DNA from: Thalassovita litoralis
GTDB lineage: Bacteria; Pseudomonadota; Alphaproteobacteria; Rhodobacterales; Rhodobacteraceae
DNA length: 64,000 nucleotides
Assembly (NCBI RefSeq): GCF_900182725.1
Contig: NZ_FXTO01000010.1
Location: 48,489-112,488, forward strand
Direction: 5' to 3'
Position numbers and translations under genes: made by a program. The notes below the pieces were generated by a model, which did no database searches, was not told where the DNA came from, and was given only the letters and a program-made list of their open reading frames with translations. Below are positions 1 through 8,908 of the stretch, piece after piece. Within the stretch, counting starts at the first letter, position 1. Every line of letters starts with the position of its first letter.

Positions 1-441
1 AACGATGTCTTCGACCTTGGCGTAATCGTCCAACATATGCGTTTCAAACCGCAACTGGGTCCGCAGATCGGTGCCAAGCCCGTCATACCCCGCCAGCGCC
101 TCCAAGAACCGGGTGGCGAAATCCGGGCCACGCATTCCGCCTTCCCAGCTCCAGAATTGGGCCAGAACGGCGGTGGTGATACCGTTGGCCGCCAGTTCCG
201 CCTCGGTCGCGGCCAATCCGGCGGACAGGTCTTTCATCGCGCCACGACGGGGGGCAAGGTGGCGTTCAAACCCGTCACCGTGGCAATCCACAATGCCCGG
301 CAGCACCCGAAACCCGCGCAGGTCCACCGACCGACCCGCCCCACCATCAACAATCAGGCCATTCGCAAAGCTAAGATCGCCGGGGCGTGTGCCATCCGGG
401 AACAAAACGGTGGCATTGGTCAAGGTCAGGCAAAGCGTCAT
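1..441 (-). CDS. PhnM-like amidohydrolase, N-terminal part (runs off left edge)
   Basis: Reading the minus strand from an ATG at 441 gives an open frame of 147 codons to the window edge, so only the amino-terminal part is present. It starts [17 protein letters not shown] and contains [20 protein letters not shown] at about residues 47-66. This is the metal-binding strand typical of PhnM-type alpha-D-ribose 1-methylphosphonate 5-triphosphate diphosphatases of the amidohydrolase superfamily. The ATG overlaps the TGA of the upstream lipase-like gene (ATGA), so the two are probably translationally coupled. The catalytic C-terminal half is not visible. A related amidohydrolase of other specificity is possible, because no other phn gene is in view. 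Confidence 0.7.
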   Translation of the reverse strand, partial: MTLCLTLTNATVLFPDGTRPGDLSFANGLIVDGGAGRSVDLRGFRVLPGIVDCHGDGFERHLAPRRGAMKDLSAGLAATEAELAANGITTAVLAQFWSWEGGMRGPDFATRFLEALAGYDGLGTDLRTQLRFETHMLDDYAKVEDIV

Positions 442-1163
442 TCAGCATCCGGCAGGGACCGAATGGCCTGCCCCCATGTCATAGCGTGGTCGAACGCCCC
501 CTTTTCGATGAATTCCACCACCTGCGCAATCACCAGCGGGTTATTCATCATAAACGTATGCGTCACCGGCAACACGATATGATCCGCCATCCCATCCACC
601 CGAGTAGATGCGACAGACACCTTGCCGTCATCCGGGCCGTCGATCAAAGACGAAAAGACAGGGTTCAGCGATTGATCCCCCGCGATCACCCCCAGATCAA
701 AATCCACCTTCGGCAAATGCGCGGGCAGCCCATGTTCGCCTGTGCCCAACTGTTGCCCTGCCGGGCCGTTGAACCAGCCGAATGCTTCCAGATCACCCAG
801 AACATCCACCAATTCCGAACCGCCATTGGGCGGGGCCAACATTACGACCCGGCCCAGATTGGGAATCTCATGCCCAACCAGCCAATAACGCAACAAAATC
901 CCCCCCATGGAATGCGTTACAACATGGGTCCGTTGGCCATGACAGCCCTGAATCGCACGCGGCAGCACATTCAGCGCCAGATTGGTGATGGTTTCCTGCC
1001 GTGACGGGTATCCGGGCCGCACAACATCAAAGCCTTTGACCTTTAGTACCTGCTCCATCAACAGGAACGAATTTTCGCTGCGGGCCAACCCGTGCAGCAG
1101 CACCACGCAATCAGCGCAGGCCAGTGACGGGAACAAAAGAAACAATGCCAGTAGAATTTTCAT
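438..1163 (-). CDS. secreted alpha/beta hydrolase, lipase-like
   Basis: This is a 241-residue protein starting at [19 protein letters not shown], a short signal peptide that may carry a lipobox-like cysteine. A longer frame exists upstream, but this start places the hydrophobic stretch at the N terminus. The oxyanion-hole segment LLHGLARSE (about 22-30) and the nucleophile elbow THSMGG (Ser about 85) are clear, and a late histidine lies in LPVTHTFMM. It resembles the small periplasmic lipase/permease-like alpha/beta hydrolases common in alphaproteobacteria. The substrate is unknown; esters or lipids are likely. Its stop overlaps the start of the PhnM-like gene downstream. Confidence 0.8.
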   Translation of the reverse strand: MKILLALFLLFPSLACADCVVLLHGLARSENSFLLMEQVLKVKGFDVVRPGYPSRQETITNLALNVLPRAIQGCHGQRTHVVTHSMGGILLRYWLVGHEIPNLGRVVMLAPPNGGSELVDVLGDLEAFGWFNGPAGQQLGTGEHGLPAHLPKVDFDLGVIAGDQSLNPVFSSLIDGPDDGKVSVASTRVDGMADHIVLPVTHTFMMNNPLVIAQVVEFIEKGAFDHAMTWGQAIRSLPDAE

Positions 1164-1262
1164 CCCAAAGACATAGGCGCAATTCGATCCAAAAAGAACA
1201 GGCCCCATAACGAACCATCACACACATACGTTATCCTGTTCTTTTCTGGGCTTCATGGCGGA

Positions 1263-2078
1263 TCAAACCATGCCCAAATCCTCCAACACGGTCTTTAATC
1301 GCGTGGCAATCAACCCGTGCATTAACGGATTGGGCAGATCGGCAGCGGCAAATGCCTCCATCGCGCCAAACACCATCCCGGCGGTTCCTACGTCCTGAAC
1401 CGCGCCGGATGGCAACACCTGAACCAATCCGGCGCTTCGTTTGCGTAAGGGTGCCAACAATTGCTCGTCCACAAAGGGATCTGCGGCGCGTCCAGTTTGT
1501 CCGGCAACATGTGGCAGCCACAGTAAAACCACCGGGCGTTCGACCCGCCGGATCATTCCAATGACCGAAGTCAGCCACGCCTTGCGGCATTCCAAAACAA
1601 CCCTGCCAAATGCCTGTGGCGATGCTCGGCGCAAACTGCTCAGCAGATGGCCGACAAAATGAAACTCGGTAAAATCCAGTTGCGGATACAGCGCCACAAG
1701 CGGGGGTTTTGCCCGAATGAACCGATCATTCCGGCGCGGATGCACCGAATAAAACGCGTTACTCACATATTGCGGCCCCATCACCTGTAGCACAACGAAC
1801 GCTGCACCACGCGCAATGCGCAGCACCGTTGGATCGCTGTGTACGGTTTCAATCCCCGCATTGATCACCCCCAGATTAACGCTGGTCAGTCCTGTTTGAT
1901 CCTCCAGCAATGCCGGAAAGGGACGGGCAACGAATTTGCCATAAGTTTCTGTCCCACCAATAAAAACGCCATAGGGCGCATCCAGTGACCGCTCTGGCCC
2001 GCGAAACGAAAGCCGCGATTGCCCATAGCCACATGACAAATAGTCCAGGGCCGAAGCCCCGTTATGTTCATAGGTCAT
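1263..2078 (-). CDS. DUF6473 family protein
   Basis: The product has about 271 residues and starts at MTYEHNGASALDYLSCGYG, preceded by a GGTGGGTG stretch. An in-frame ATG 12 bases upstream (2090) is an alternative start. The segment YGVFIGGTETYGKFV near residue 40 and the overall pattern match the Rhodobacteraceae family I know as DUF6473. Nothing indicates a signal peptide or membrane segment. The function is unknown. The fold looks alpha/beta with hydrophobic strands such as RPVVLLWLP, reminiscent of SGNH-type folds, but I see no complete catalytic set. It stands alone between the lipase gene and the divergent dehydrogenase. Confidence 0.65.
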   Translation of the reverse strand: MTYEHNGASALDYLSCGYGQSRLSFRGPERSLDAPYGVFIGGTETYGKFVARPFPALLEDQTGLTSVNLGVINAGIETVHSDPTVLRIARGAAFVVLQVMGPQYVSNAFYSVHPRRNDRFIRAKPPLVALYPQLDFTEFHFVGHLLSSLRRASPQAFGRVVLECRKAWLTSVIGMIRRVERPVVLLWLPHVAGQTGRAADPFVDEQLLAPLRKRSAGLVQVLPSGAVQDVGTAGMVFGAMEAFAAADLPNPLMHGLIATRLKTVLEDLGMV

Positions 2079-2236
2079 TTCACCCACCATATTTTCACCC
2101 ACCCCAGAGAATCGGCGGAAGGTGTTGAAAAACTGCTAATTCTCGAATTCGACTCGAATTTTCATTTGTTCCCGCCCTTGCGGCAGGGCCGCCCCCGCGC
2201 ATAAGGTTGGCCGGAACCGAAGAAGGAACCGGGTGC

Positions 2237-3112
2237 ATGGACATCAAATCAATCGGGGTTATCGGCGCGGGTCAGATGGGCAACGGGATCGCTCATGTGA
2301 TGGCGCTGGCGGGCTATGACGTGCTGCTGAATGACATCAATCAGGACGCGCTGAACAAGGCTGTGGCCCTGATCGACAAGAACATGGAACGTCAGGTCAG
2401 CCGCAATCTGATCAGCGCCGATGACAAGGCTGGCGCCATGTCCCGGATTCAAACCACGCTGGAGCTGACACAGCTTGGCCCGTCCGATCTGATTATCGAA
2501 GCCGCGACCGAGCGCGAGGATATCAAGAATAAAATTTTCGAAACGCTGGCCCCGCATTTGGGGGAACAGACAATTCTGACCTCGAACACATCTTCGATTT
2601 CGATCACCCGTCTGGCCAGCCGCACCGATCGCCCGGAACGATTCATGGGGTTCCATTTCATGAACCCGGTGCCCATGATGAAACTGGTTGAACTGATCCG
2701 GGGCATTGCCACGGACGAAGAAACCTATCAGTCGTGTCTGGCTATCGTGGAACGGCTGGGCAAAACCGCCGCCTCGGCCGAAGATTTCCCGGCCTTCATC
2801 GTGAACCGCATCCTGATCCCGATGATCAACGAAGCTTGCTATACCCTGTACGAAGGTGTGGGAAATGTGGCGTCGATTGACAATGCGATGAAGCTGGGGG
2901 CCAATCACCCGATGGGGCCACTGGAACTGGCCGATTTCATCGGGTTGGATACCTGTCTGGCCATCATGAACGTGCTGCATGACGGGTTGGCGGATACGAA
3001 ATATCGCCCCTGCCCGCTGCTGACCAAATATGTCGAGGCCGGTTGGCTGGGCCGCAAAACCAAGCGCGGTTTTTATGATTACCGGGGCGAAACACCAGTC
3101 CCCACGCGCTGA
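2237..3112 (+). CDS. hbd: 3-hydroxybutyryl-CoA dehydrogenase
   Basis: This 291-residue enzyme is predicted to oxidise or reduce 3-hydroxyacyl-CoA with NAD(P) in the cytosol, in fatty acid, PHB-related or ethylmalonyl-CoA metabolism. The N-terminal Rossmann motif is GAGQMGNGIAHVMALAG. The catalytic histidine lies in GFHFMNPVPMMKLVEL, and the C-terminal dimerisation domain contains NHPMGPLELADFIGLD. The ATG at 2237 was chosen because MDIKSIGVIGAGQMG is the usual family N terminus and a GAAGGAA Shine-Dalgarno stretch precedes it. It is transcribed alone and followed by a hairpin terminator. Confidence 0.93.
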   Translation: MDIKSIGVIGAGQMGNGIAHVMALAGYDVLLNDINQDALNKAVALIDKNMERQVSRNLISADDKAGAMSRIQTTLELTQLGPSDLIIEAATEREDIKNKIFETLAPHLGEQTILTSNTSSISITRLASRTDRPERFMGFHFMNPVPMMKLVELIRGIATDEETYQSCLAIVERLGKTAASAEDFPAFIVNRILIPMINEACYTLYEGVGNVASIDNAMKLGANHPMGPLELADFIGLDTCLAIMNVLHDGLADTKYRPCPLLTKYVEAGWLGRKTKRGFYDYRGETPVPTR

Positions 3113-3119
3113 ACCACAA

Positions 3120-3144
3120 AGCCCGGCCATGCGCCGGGCTTTTC
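3120..3144. terminator. hairpin terminator between hbd and acyltransferase
   Basis: The stem AGCCCGGC / GCCGGGCT is closed by a five-base loop and followed by TTTCC. It lies in the short gap between two convergent genes and could serve both strands. Confidence 0.8.
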
Positions 3145-3145
3145 C

Positions 3146-4024
3146 TTAGGCTTTCAGCGACAGCGTATGGTCCCGCAACCACGCCATAAACCCGCGCGGG
3201 TCACTGTGCAGGCGTTCCATCTGATCATCCGTCAGCGGATGCCCCACGATGGGTTTTTGCGGCCTGTTACAGCTTTTGACGATCTCATGCAGCAACAACC
3301 CCTGCCGTAATGTCGGGGAAATTCGGTTGGCGATCTGATAGGCGCGCGAATTGGAGCCGGGGAAAAAGATCGGCACCACCCGCGCACCGGATCGGCGGAT
3401 CATCTGGGCGGTAAAGACATTCCATTCCGCTTCGACGGCGGGGCCAAACATGCTTTCTGATGCGGCCACCACGCCCGACGGGAACACGCTGATCACGCCA
3501 CCCGATTTGAGCACAGACATCGCCTGCGCCCGCATTTCCACGCTTTTGCGTTGCGCGTCTTCCTCGTGCGGGAACGGCACCGGGATCAGATAGGACGAAG
3601 CCACCTCGTCAATGCCGGTCAACAAGGATCGGGTCAAAATCCCATAATCCTGCCGCCGCCGCCCGATCAGATCGGCCAAAATCATCCCGTCCACCAATCC
3701 GTGCGGATGATTGGCCACCACGACAACCGGGCCTTCGGCGGGAATGCGATCAATCTGATCCTGTGGGGTGTGCAGCGGAATCCCCATCACGTTCAACGCC
3801 GCCCGCCAAAATGCCTGCCCTTGTGGGGCACCTTCGCGTTCAAACCGGCGGATCATCCGCAGGATCGTCAGCTTTCCGGTAAACCATTCGATCAGCTTGA
3901 TCGTCAGTGATTTCAGCGGGCTGTCAAACGTGTTGGCATAGGTCAGGCTGCGCCGGTCATAGGTCGTATGCGTGACCGTATCGGACGTCACCGCGCGTTG
4001 ATCGGAATGAGATCTGTCTTCCAC
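3146..4024 (-). CDS. PlsC-like acyltransferase (1-acylglycerol-3-phosphate acyltransferase family)
   Basis: The protein has about 292 residues and no obvious signal peptide. The core motif is VVVVANHPHGLVDG (around 100-113), with the NHP..G..DG spacing of the hemolysin/OlsB-like branch of glycerolipid acyltransferases. A second motif, VISVFPSGVVA, matches the substrate-binding block. It probably transfers an acyl chain to a lipid acceptor at the inner membrane. The start is not certain: the longest frame opens with GTG at 4024. It follows the HPr gene by 35 bases and is probably the last gene of the chvI-to-ptsH operon, so membrane lipid acylation may be co-expressed with the PTS genes. Confidence 0.75.
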   Translation of the reverse strand: MEDRSHSDQRAVTSDTVTHTTYDRRSLTYANTFDSPLKSLTIKLIEWFTGKLTILRMIRRFEREGAPQGQAFWRAALNVMGIPLHTPQDQIDRIPAEGPVVVVANHPHGLVDGMILADLIGRRRQDYGILTRSLLTGIDEVASSYLIPVPFPHEEDAQRKSVEMRAQAMSVLKSGGVISVFPSGVVAASESMFGPAVEAEWNVFTAQMIRRSGARVVPIFFPGSNSRAYQIANRISPTLRQGLLLHEIVKSCNRPQKPIVGHPLTDDQMERLHSDPRGFMAWLRDHTLSLKA

Positions 4025-4059
4025 CTTGACTGCACCATTTTCACGCCAAAGCGCGACGT

Positions 4060-4338
4060 TTACATTTCTTCCCCGAAACGGTCCCCAACCAGCGTTTCCA
4101 GCGCGTCGGCCAACGCCGTTGCGTCCGGCCCCGAGGTCCGCACCTCAATAGTGGTTCCCTTCGAGGCTGCCAACATCAAAAGCCCCATAATGCTGTCCCC
4201 CGAGGCTGACATGCCGTCGCGGCTGACTTCGGCGCGGGCATCGAAGCCTTCGACGACCTCGACCAGCTTTGCCGAAGCACGGGCGTGCAGCCCCTTTTCA
4301 TTAATGATCTGCAAATTGCGTGTGATGCTATCGGTCAT
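4060..4338 (-). CDS. ptsH: HPr family phosphocarrier protein
   Basis: This is a 92-residue HPr/NPr. The phospho-accepting histidine is His18 in KGLHARAS, and the regulatory serine region is SGDSIMGLLML (Ser49), the site an HPr kinase would modify. It follows the EIIA gene with only a few bases between them. In alphaproteobacteria this HPr belongs to a regulatory PTS rather than to sugar uptake, and no EIIB/EIIC genes are nearby. EI is not in the window. Confidence 0.95.
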   Translation of the reverse strand: MTDSITRNLQIINEKGLHARASAKLVEVVEGFDARAEVSRDGMSASGDSIMGLLMLAASKGTTIEVRTSGPDATALADALETLVGDRFGEEM

Positions 4339-4341
4339 GGC

Positions 4342-4734
4342 TCAGTCTTTGGATATGTTTTGGCTGTCTATATATTTGCGCCCGGCTTCGGTGGCAGCCC
4401 GCACCGCATCGCCCACCGCCATGTGGCGGCTTTTGGCCAGTTTGATCAACAAGGGTAAATTGGCACCGTACAGGATACGCCGCCCGGACGGATGACAGGC
4501 CATCAGCGACAGGTTGGATGGCGATCCACCAAACATATCCGTTACCAGAACCACACCCTGCCCCTGATCCACCGCATCCGCGGCCTCGCATATTTCGCGC
4601 TGTTTCTGCCCGCGATCATGATCATTCTCGATCGAGATCGCCCGAATACCGCTTTGCGCGCCTACTACATGTTCGACCGCAGCCAGGTATTCCCGTGCCA
4701 GTCCCCCATGCGCGACGATGACAATACCGATCAC
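4342..4734 (-). CDS. PTS EIIA component, mannose (EIIA-Man) family
   Basis: The protein has 130 residues. The active-site histidine is His9 in IVIVAHGGLAREYL, followed by the VLVTDMFGGSPSN segment typical of the EIIA-Man fold. It accepts phosphate from HPr. No mannose permease is encoded here, and the gene lies between rapZ and ptsH, which fits the alphaproteobacterial regulatory PTS in which this EIIA acts as a signalling protein. It is 12 bases downstream of rapZ. Confidence 0.93.
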   Translation of the reverse strand: MIGIVIVAHGGLAREYLAAVEHVVGAQSGIRAISIENDHDRGQKQREICEAADAVDQGQGVVLVTDMFGGSPSNLSLMACHPSGRRILYGANLPLLIKLAKSRHMAVGDAVRAATEAGRKYIDSQNISKD

Positions 4735-4746
4735 GCTTGCCTTCCT

Positions 4747-5673
4747 TTACTCAGCGGTCCGTGTTTTCGTTTCCAGCGGCGGTACGGCGTTGGCCTTCCG
4801 CTCGATTTCACGGTGCCTAGTTGACACTTGCCACCCACGATCTGCAAGGGCCTTCGACAGCTTTTCTGTCATAGTGACAGACCGGTGTTGCCCACCAGTG
4901 CATCCAAACCCGATGGCGAAATGCGCCTTACCCTCGTCCCGGTAGGCGGGCAACAGCATTTCCGTCAGGTCCAGCACCCGATCAAAGAAGCCGGGGAACC
5001 GCGCGTCCTGCGCCACATACTCGGCCACTGCGGCGGAACGCCCGTCCAGCCCCCGCAGGCTGGCGTCCCAATAGGGATTACGCAGGAAACGGCAATCGAA
5101 CACCATATCCATGCCGCGCGGCAACCCGCGTTTGTAGGAAAACGAATTCACCGACACCGCCAGATGCGCCCCCTTTTCCCCGGCGAACAGGCGCTCGACC
5201 TCGGCCTTCAGGTCGTGTGGCGTCAGGTCCGAGCTGTCAATCAAGATATCAGCCCGTGTCATGATTGGCACCAACAGATCGCATTCGCGCTGAATCCCCT
5301 GATCGGGGCTTTCCGCCGGGGCCAGAGGGTGCCGTCTGCGGGTTTCGGAAAACCGGCGCAGCAACACATCCTGTCGGCAATCCAGATACAGAACTTCGGG
5401 CCGGATATTGGGCATGTCCGTCAGGTGGTCGATCGTTTCAATCAACGCATTCACCGAAAAATCACGGTTCCGCACATCCAGCCCCAGCGCCAGATCGCTA
5501 CCCAATGGCGGACCTTCCAACAAACGCGGCAGCAAGGACAGCGGCAAGTTGTCTATCGCCTCAAAACCCAAATCCTCTAGCGTGCGAATGGCCGTACTAC
5601 GCCCCGCACCAGAGGGGCCGGTGATCAAAACAATACGCTTTCGGGCGGCGGTCGATGGGCTGTGGTCAATCAT
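4747..5673 (-). CDS. rapZ: RNase adapter protein RapZ
   Basis: This P-loop protein has about 308 residues. Walker A is [20 protein letters not shown] near the N terminus. The C-terminal [15 protein letters not shown] block is the highly conserved RapZ/YvcJ signature. In enterobacteria RapZ guides RNase E to the GlmZ sRNA; in alphaproteobacteria its target is less clear. An ATG at 5673 (MIDHSPS) was preferred to a TTG four codons upstream. It is the fourth gene in a tight operon, immediately after hprK. Confidence 0.93.
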   Translation of the reverse strand: MIDHSPSTAARKRIVLITGPSGAGRSTAIRTLEDLGFEAIDNLPLSLLPRLLEGPPLGSDLALGLDVRNRDFSVNALIETIDHLTDMPNIRPEVLYLDCRQDVLLRRFSETRRRHPLAPAESPDQGIQRECDLLVPIMTRADILIDSSDLTPHDLKAEVERLFAGEKGAHLAVSVNSFSYKRGLPRGMDMVFDCRFLRNPYWDASLRGLDGRSAAVAEYVAQDARFPGFFDRVLDLTEMLLPAYRDEGKAHFAIGFGCTGGQHRSVTMTEKLSKALADRGWQVSTRHREIERKANAVPPLETKTRTAE

Positions 5674-5685
5674 TAGATCATACAA

Positions 5686-6111
5686 TCAGGCAAAACGCCC
5701 GGCTTTCAGATATTGAAGAATCGCCGCAGCAAAATGCTGCGCCTGCATATTGTGCAGGATCGGGCGGGAAACGCCCAGACAAACCTTTTCACGCTTTGGT
5801 GGCAAACGGTGGGTTTCCACCTGATCCAAATCGACCCATAGCGCCACTTGGGACGGTCCCACAGCGTCGGCATTCAGTATCCCAATGCCCCGCGCCTCGA
5901 TCCGGCCCCGGATCGTGTCCGGTGTGTCCAGCCACAATGCCGGGCCGTCACGCCAGATCCGACAACCATCATCCGCCACCAAATCACACCCCATCGCCAT
6001 CAGTTGCAGCGCCAATGCCGATTTCCCCGATCCGCTGGCCCCGCAAATGCAAACGGCGGCCCCGTTCAGGGCCACCGCGCTGGCATGAATGATCTGTTCA
6101 CCCGACCCCAC
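5686..6111 (-). CDS. hprK: HPr kinase/phosphorylase, short alphaproteobacterial form
   Basis: This protein of about 141 residues contains only the kinase domain. It has the P-loop GASGSGKSALALQLMA, the following DLVADDGCRIW strand and the IEARGIGIL signature of HprK. It phosphorylates the serine of HPr. A GTG at 6111 aligns with the usual start shortly before IIHASAVALNG. An ATG at 6171 would lengthen it by 20 residues, but those overlap the end of chvG and look unlike the family. It sits between chvG and rapZ, the standard arrangement in Rhizobiales and Rhodobacterales. Confidence 0.9.
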   Translation of the reverse strand: MGSGEQIIHASAVALNGAAVCICGASGSGKSALALQLMAMGCDLVADDGCRIWRDGPALWLDTPDTIRGRIEARGIGILNADAVGPSQVALWVDLDQVETHRLPPKREKVCLGVSRPILHNMQAQHFAAAILQYLKAGRFA

Positions 6112-6112
6112 G

Positions 6113-7831
6113 TCAGACCGGCAGGCCCACAACAAACCGCGCACCCAGCGGTTCCGAGGTAGGATCAGCATCGGTGGGACGGATATTTTCAGCCCAAATC
6201 ACGCCGCCATGTGCCTCGACAATCTGCTTGGAGATCGCCAGCCCAAGGCCGGAATTGTTGCCGAACTGGTTTTCCGGGCGTTCCGAATAGAAGCGTTTGA
6301 ACACCTTGGTCAGCGCCTGTTCCGGAATGCCCGGCCCGGTGTCTTCGACCACGACCAGCACGCGATTATCCCGTTGGCGCACCCACACCCGGATTGCATC
6401 GCCATCTTCACAGAAGCTAATGGCGTTGGTGATCAGGTTCACAAAAACCTGTGCCAGCCGCGCCTCCAGCCCGTGAATCACGATGGGATGTTCGGGGATG
6501 TCCATAATGAACTCCACCCCCTTTTCACCTGCCTGCTGGCCCAGATATTCACCCAGGTTGCCGATCATTTTCAACAGGTTGAAGCTTTCCTGTTCTTCCT
6601 TTACCAGTTCGCTATCCAACCGCGAGGCGTTGGAAATATCGCTGACCAGACGATCCAGACGGCGCACGTCATGGTCAATCACATCCAGCAGCTTCGCACG
6701 CTGATCATCCCGTTGCGCCACCCGCAGCGTTCCCACGGCAGACCGCAGACTGGCCAGCGGGTTTTTGATCTCATGCGCCACGTCGGCAGCGAATTGTTCA
6801 TTGCTGTCGATCCGGTCATACAGCGCCGACACCATGCCCCGCAGCGCCGAAGACAGACGCCCGATTTCATCGGGTCGCGCGGTCAAATCGGGGATGCGGA
6901 TACGGCCTGCCGCATTATTGCGCCGGTCCCGCGCACCACCCAGTTCAGCGGCGGCGGCCAGATCAGCCAGCGGATTGGCAATCGTCGACGCCAGAACAAG
7001 GCTAAGCCCGATAGACACCAGCGTAGCAATCAGGAACATCTGAAGAATGCGTTCGCGTTCACCGCGCACCAGTTGATCAATTTCCCCGGCGGCGCTGGTC
7101 AGGGCGATCACACCTACGGTTTGCCCCCCCTGCATGATCGGTGTGGCAGCGGCGAAATAGCTGCCTTCGGCGGTTTGCAACCCGGTTTCAATCTGCGACC
7201 CGGCCTTGACCGTCGGCGGCACCATACCGCTAACCAATTGTTCCACAGTCGGCATCGTCATACGATTGCGAGGCCCGTTGATCAGCGCATCAAACCGGCT
7301 CCAGACCTTTGCCAGCGCATCGGAAATCAGCGTTGATCCCCGTTCGCCGTTTTCCCCGGCCCGCAGCACACCACGACCCTGCCCCGAGGCAATCAACGCG
7401 CCGGTCTGATCAAAAACAAACACCTCGACGCCTTTGCGCAGGTCCAGACCGCCCAACGTGGCGGGAATGTCCACACCATCCCCAGACAGCAAACTGACAG
7501 GCGCGCCCTTGGGCAATTGCGCTTCTACCACGTCAGACACCAGTTCCGCCTGCGCGATCAACGCATTTGCCCGATCCACCACCAATGAATCCCGAGAGGA
7601 GTTGAGCAACAACACCCCGGCCACCAACACATTCAACGCAATCAGATTGAACGTGATGATCTTGCGTGTCAGCGGCGACCTGTTCAGCGACAGAAATCCG
7701 CGCCGCGCCCGGCGGACGCGAAGCTCTTTCTCGACGGTGCTGTCCGGTGCGACGAATTCATCGCCCAGCACAACATCGCCGTCACGCCTTGGCGCCGTTT
7801 CCCGCAAATGTATCCCCTCAGCGAGAGCCAT
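6113..7831 (-). CDS. chvG: sensor histidine kinase ChvG
   Basis: The protein has 572 residues. The N-terminal cytoplasmic tail is followed by a membrane segment (IITFNLIALNVLVAGVLLL), a long periplasmic sensing domain, a second membrane segment (MFLIATLVSIGLSLVLAS), HAMP, and a HisKA domain with the phospho-accepting histidine in ADVAHEIKNPLASLR (about residue 353). A HATPase domain with DTGPGIPEQAL and SGLGLAISKQ follows. ChvG/ExoS kinases respond to acidity and envelope cues in related alphaproteobacteria. Its ATG shares one base with the chvI stop codon (TAATG), implying coupled translation. Confidence 0.93.
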   Translation of the reverse strand: MALAEGIHLRETAPRRDGDVVLGDEFVAPDSTVEKELRVRRARRGFLSLNRSPLTRKIITFNLIALNVLVAGVLLLNSSRDSLVVDRANALIAQAELVSDVVEAQLPKGAPVSLLSGDGVDIPATLGGLDLRKGVEVFVFDQTGALIASGQGRGVLRAGENGERGSTLISDALAKVWSRFDALINGPRNRMTMPTVEQLVSGMVPPTVKAGSQIETGLQTAEGSYFAAATPIMQGGQTVGVIALTSAAGEIDQLVRGERERILQMFLIATLVSIGLSLVLASTIANPLADLAAAAELGGARDRRNNAAGRIRIPDLTARPDEIGRLSSALRGMVSALYDRIDSNEQFAADVAHEIKNPLASLRSAVGTLRVAQRDDQRAKLLDVIDHDVRRLDRLVSDISNASRLDSELVKEEQESFNLLKMIGNLGEYLGQQAGEKGVEFIMDIPEHPIVIHGLEARLAQVFVNLITNAISFCEDGDAIRVWVRQRDNRVLVVVEDTGPGIPEQALTKVFKRFYSERPENQFGNNSGLGLAISKQIVEAHGGVIWAENIRPTDADPTSEPLGARFVVGLPV

Positions 7832-8532
7832 TATTCTTCGTTATATCTGTAGCCGATACCGTACAGCGTTTCGATGGCCGAGAAATCCGAATCCACCGAA
7901 CGCATTTTCTTGCGCAACCGCTTGATATGGCTGTCGATCGTGCGGTCATCGACATAGACCTGATCGTCATACGCCACGTCCATCAACTGATCGCGCGATT
8001 TCACGAAACCGGGACGCTGGGCCAACGCCTGAAGCAACAGGAATTCGGTCACGGTCAGCGACACATCCTGTCCTTTCCATGCCACGGCATGACGCAGCGG
8101 GTCCATCCGCAGCTCACCGCGTTCCATCACCTTGGTTTCTTCGGTATCACCCACGATATCCCCGGCAACCGCATCCTGACGGCGCAGCAAGGCGCGAATG
8201 CGTTCGACCAGCAAGCGCTGAGAGAAGGGCTTTTTAACGTAATCGTCCGCGCCCATACGCAGGCCCAGAACCTCGTCGATTTCGTCATCCTTCGACGTCA
8301 GAAAGATGACCGGCATCGTGGTTTTCTGACGAAGGCGCTGCAATAGGTCCATGCCGTCCATGCGCGGCATTTTAATATCCAGCACGGCCATGTCCGGCAG
8401 TTTTTTGTTAAACGCATCCAACGCCGATTGACCATCATTATAGGTTTCGACCTCGAACCCTTCTGCCTCAAGGGTCATGGCCACGGACGTCAGGATATTC
8501 CTGTCATCGTCCACAAGGGCGATCTTAGACAT
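7831..8532 (-). CDS. chvI: response regulator ChvI (OmpR/PhoB family)
   Basis: The protein has 233 residues. The receiver domain has acidic residues DDD near positions 8-10, phospho-acceptor Asp52 in [12 protein letters not shown] and Lys in VKKPFS. A C-terminal winged helix contains [18 protein letters not shown]. It is the partner of ChvG and first gene of the operon running leftward to the acyltransferase. An AAGGA Shine-Dalgarno lies a few bases upstream of the ATG. It is divergent from pckA, an arrangement widespread in alphaproteobacteria. Confidence 0.95.
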   Translation of the reverse strand: MSKIALVDDDRNILTSVAMTLEAEGFEVETYNDGQSALDAFNKKLPDMAVLDIKMPRMDGMDLLQRLRQKTTMPVIFLTSKDDEIDEVLGLRMGADDYVKKPFSQRLLVERIRALLRRQDAVAGDIVGDTEETKVMERGELRMDPLRHAVAWKGQDVSLTVTEFLLLQALAQRPGFVKSRDQLMDVAYDDQVYVDDRTIDSHIKRLRKKMRSVDSDFSAIETLYGIGYRYNEE

Positions 8533-8908
8533 TTTTGAATTCCTTGTACTGCTCTATATTATGTTTTTTCCGTTCATTATGCCGTCTTTTCGTCGGATCA
8601 ATCAATCCCAAACTGCGAATCAGCCATCTTTTCGCCTTAATTCTGCGGGCGTTTCCTGAACGGATTGCTAATTTACACATGCTTTGCAGAACATCGTGGA
8701 ACATTCGCCGGACCAATCGGTCAAAATGTGCCGTGATTGCGCTAACCTGCATTTGGTTGCGCTAACTGTGCTAAACCGTCCTGTTCCTTCACGGAAACGA
8801 CATGCTAAGAGGCCCGTTATCGGGGGCTTCTCCGACACGATGCGGGAGGGAGCCCGCACCGGACGAAAGACAACGCCGCAGATTTCGCGGCTACAGGAGC
8901 TTGGCAAT
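8533..8908. promoter_or_regulatory. divergent chvI/pckA intergenic region with direct repeats
   Basis: The 376 bases between chvI and pckA contain no convincing gene. TTGCGCTAAC occurs at 8737-8746 and again at 8757-8766, exactly 20 bases apart (two helical turns), and a related TGTGCTAAAC follows at 8767-8776. GCGCTAAC resembles half of the GC-centred palindromes bound by LacI-family regulators; CceR of Rhodobacter sphaeroides, a gluconeogenesis regulator, binds a site of this type as far as I recall. Assignment to a specific regulator is inference. Confidence 0.5.

Noticed and set aside
2249..3130. Long open frame antisense to the 3-hydroxyacyl-CoA dehydrogenase
   Set aside because: It is a shadow of a strongly conserved gene, has no ribosome binding site and looks like low-complexity protein.
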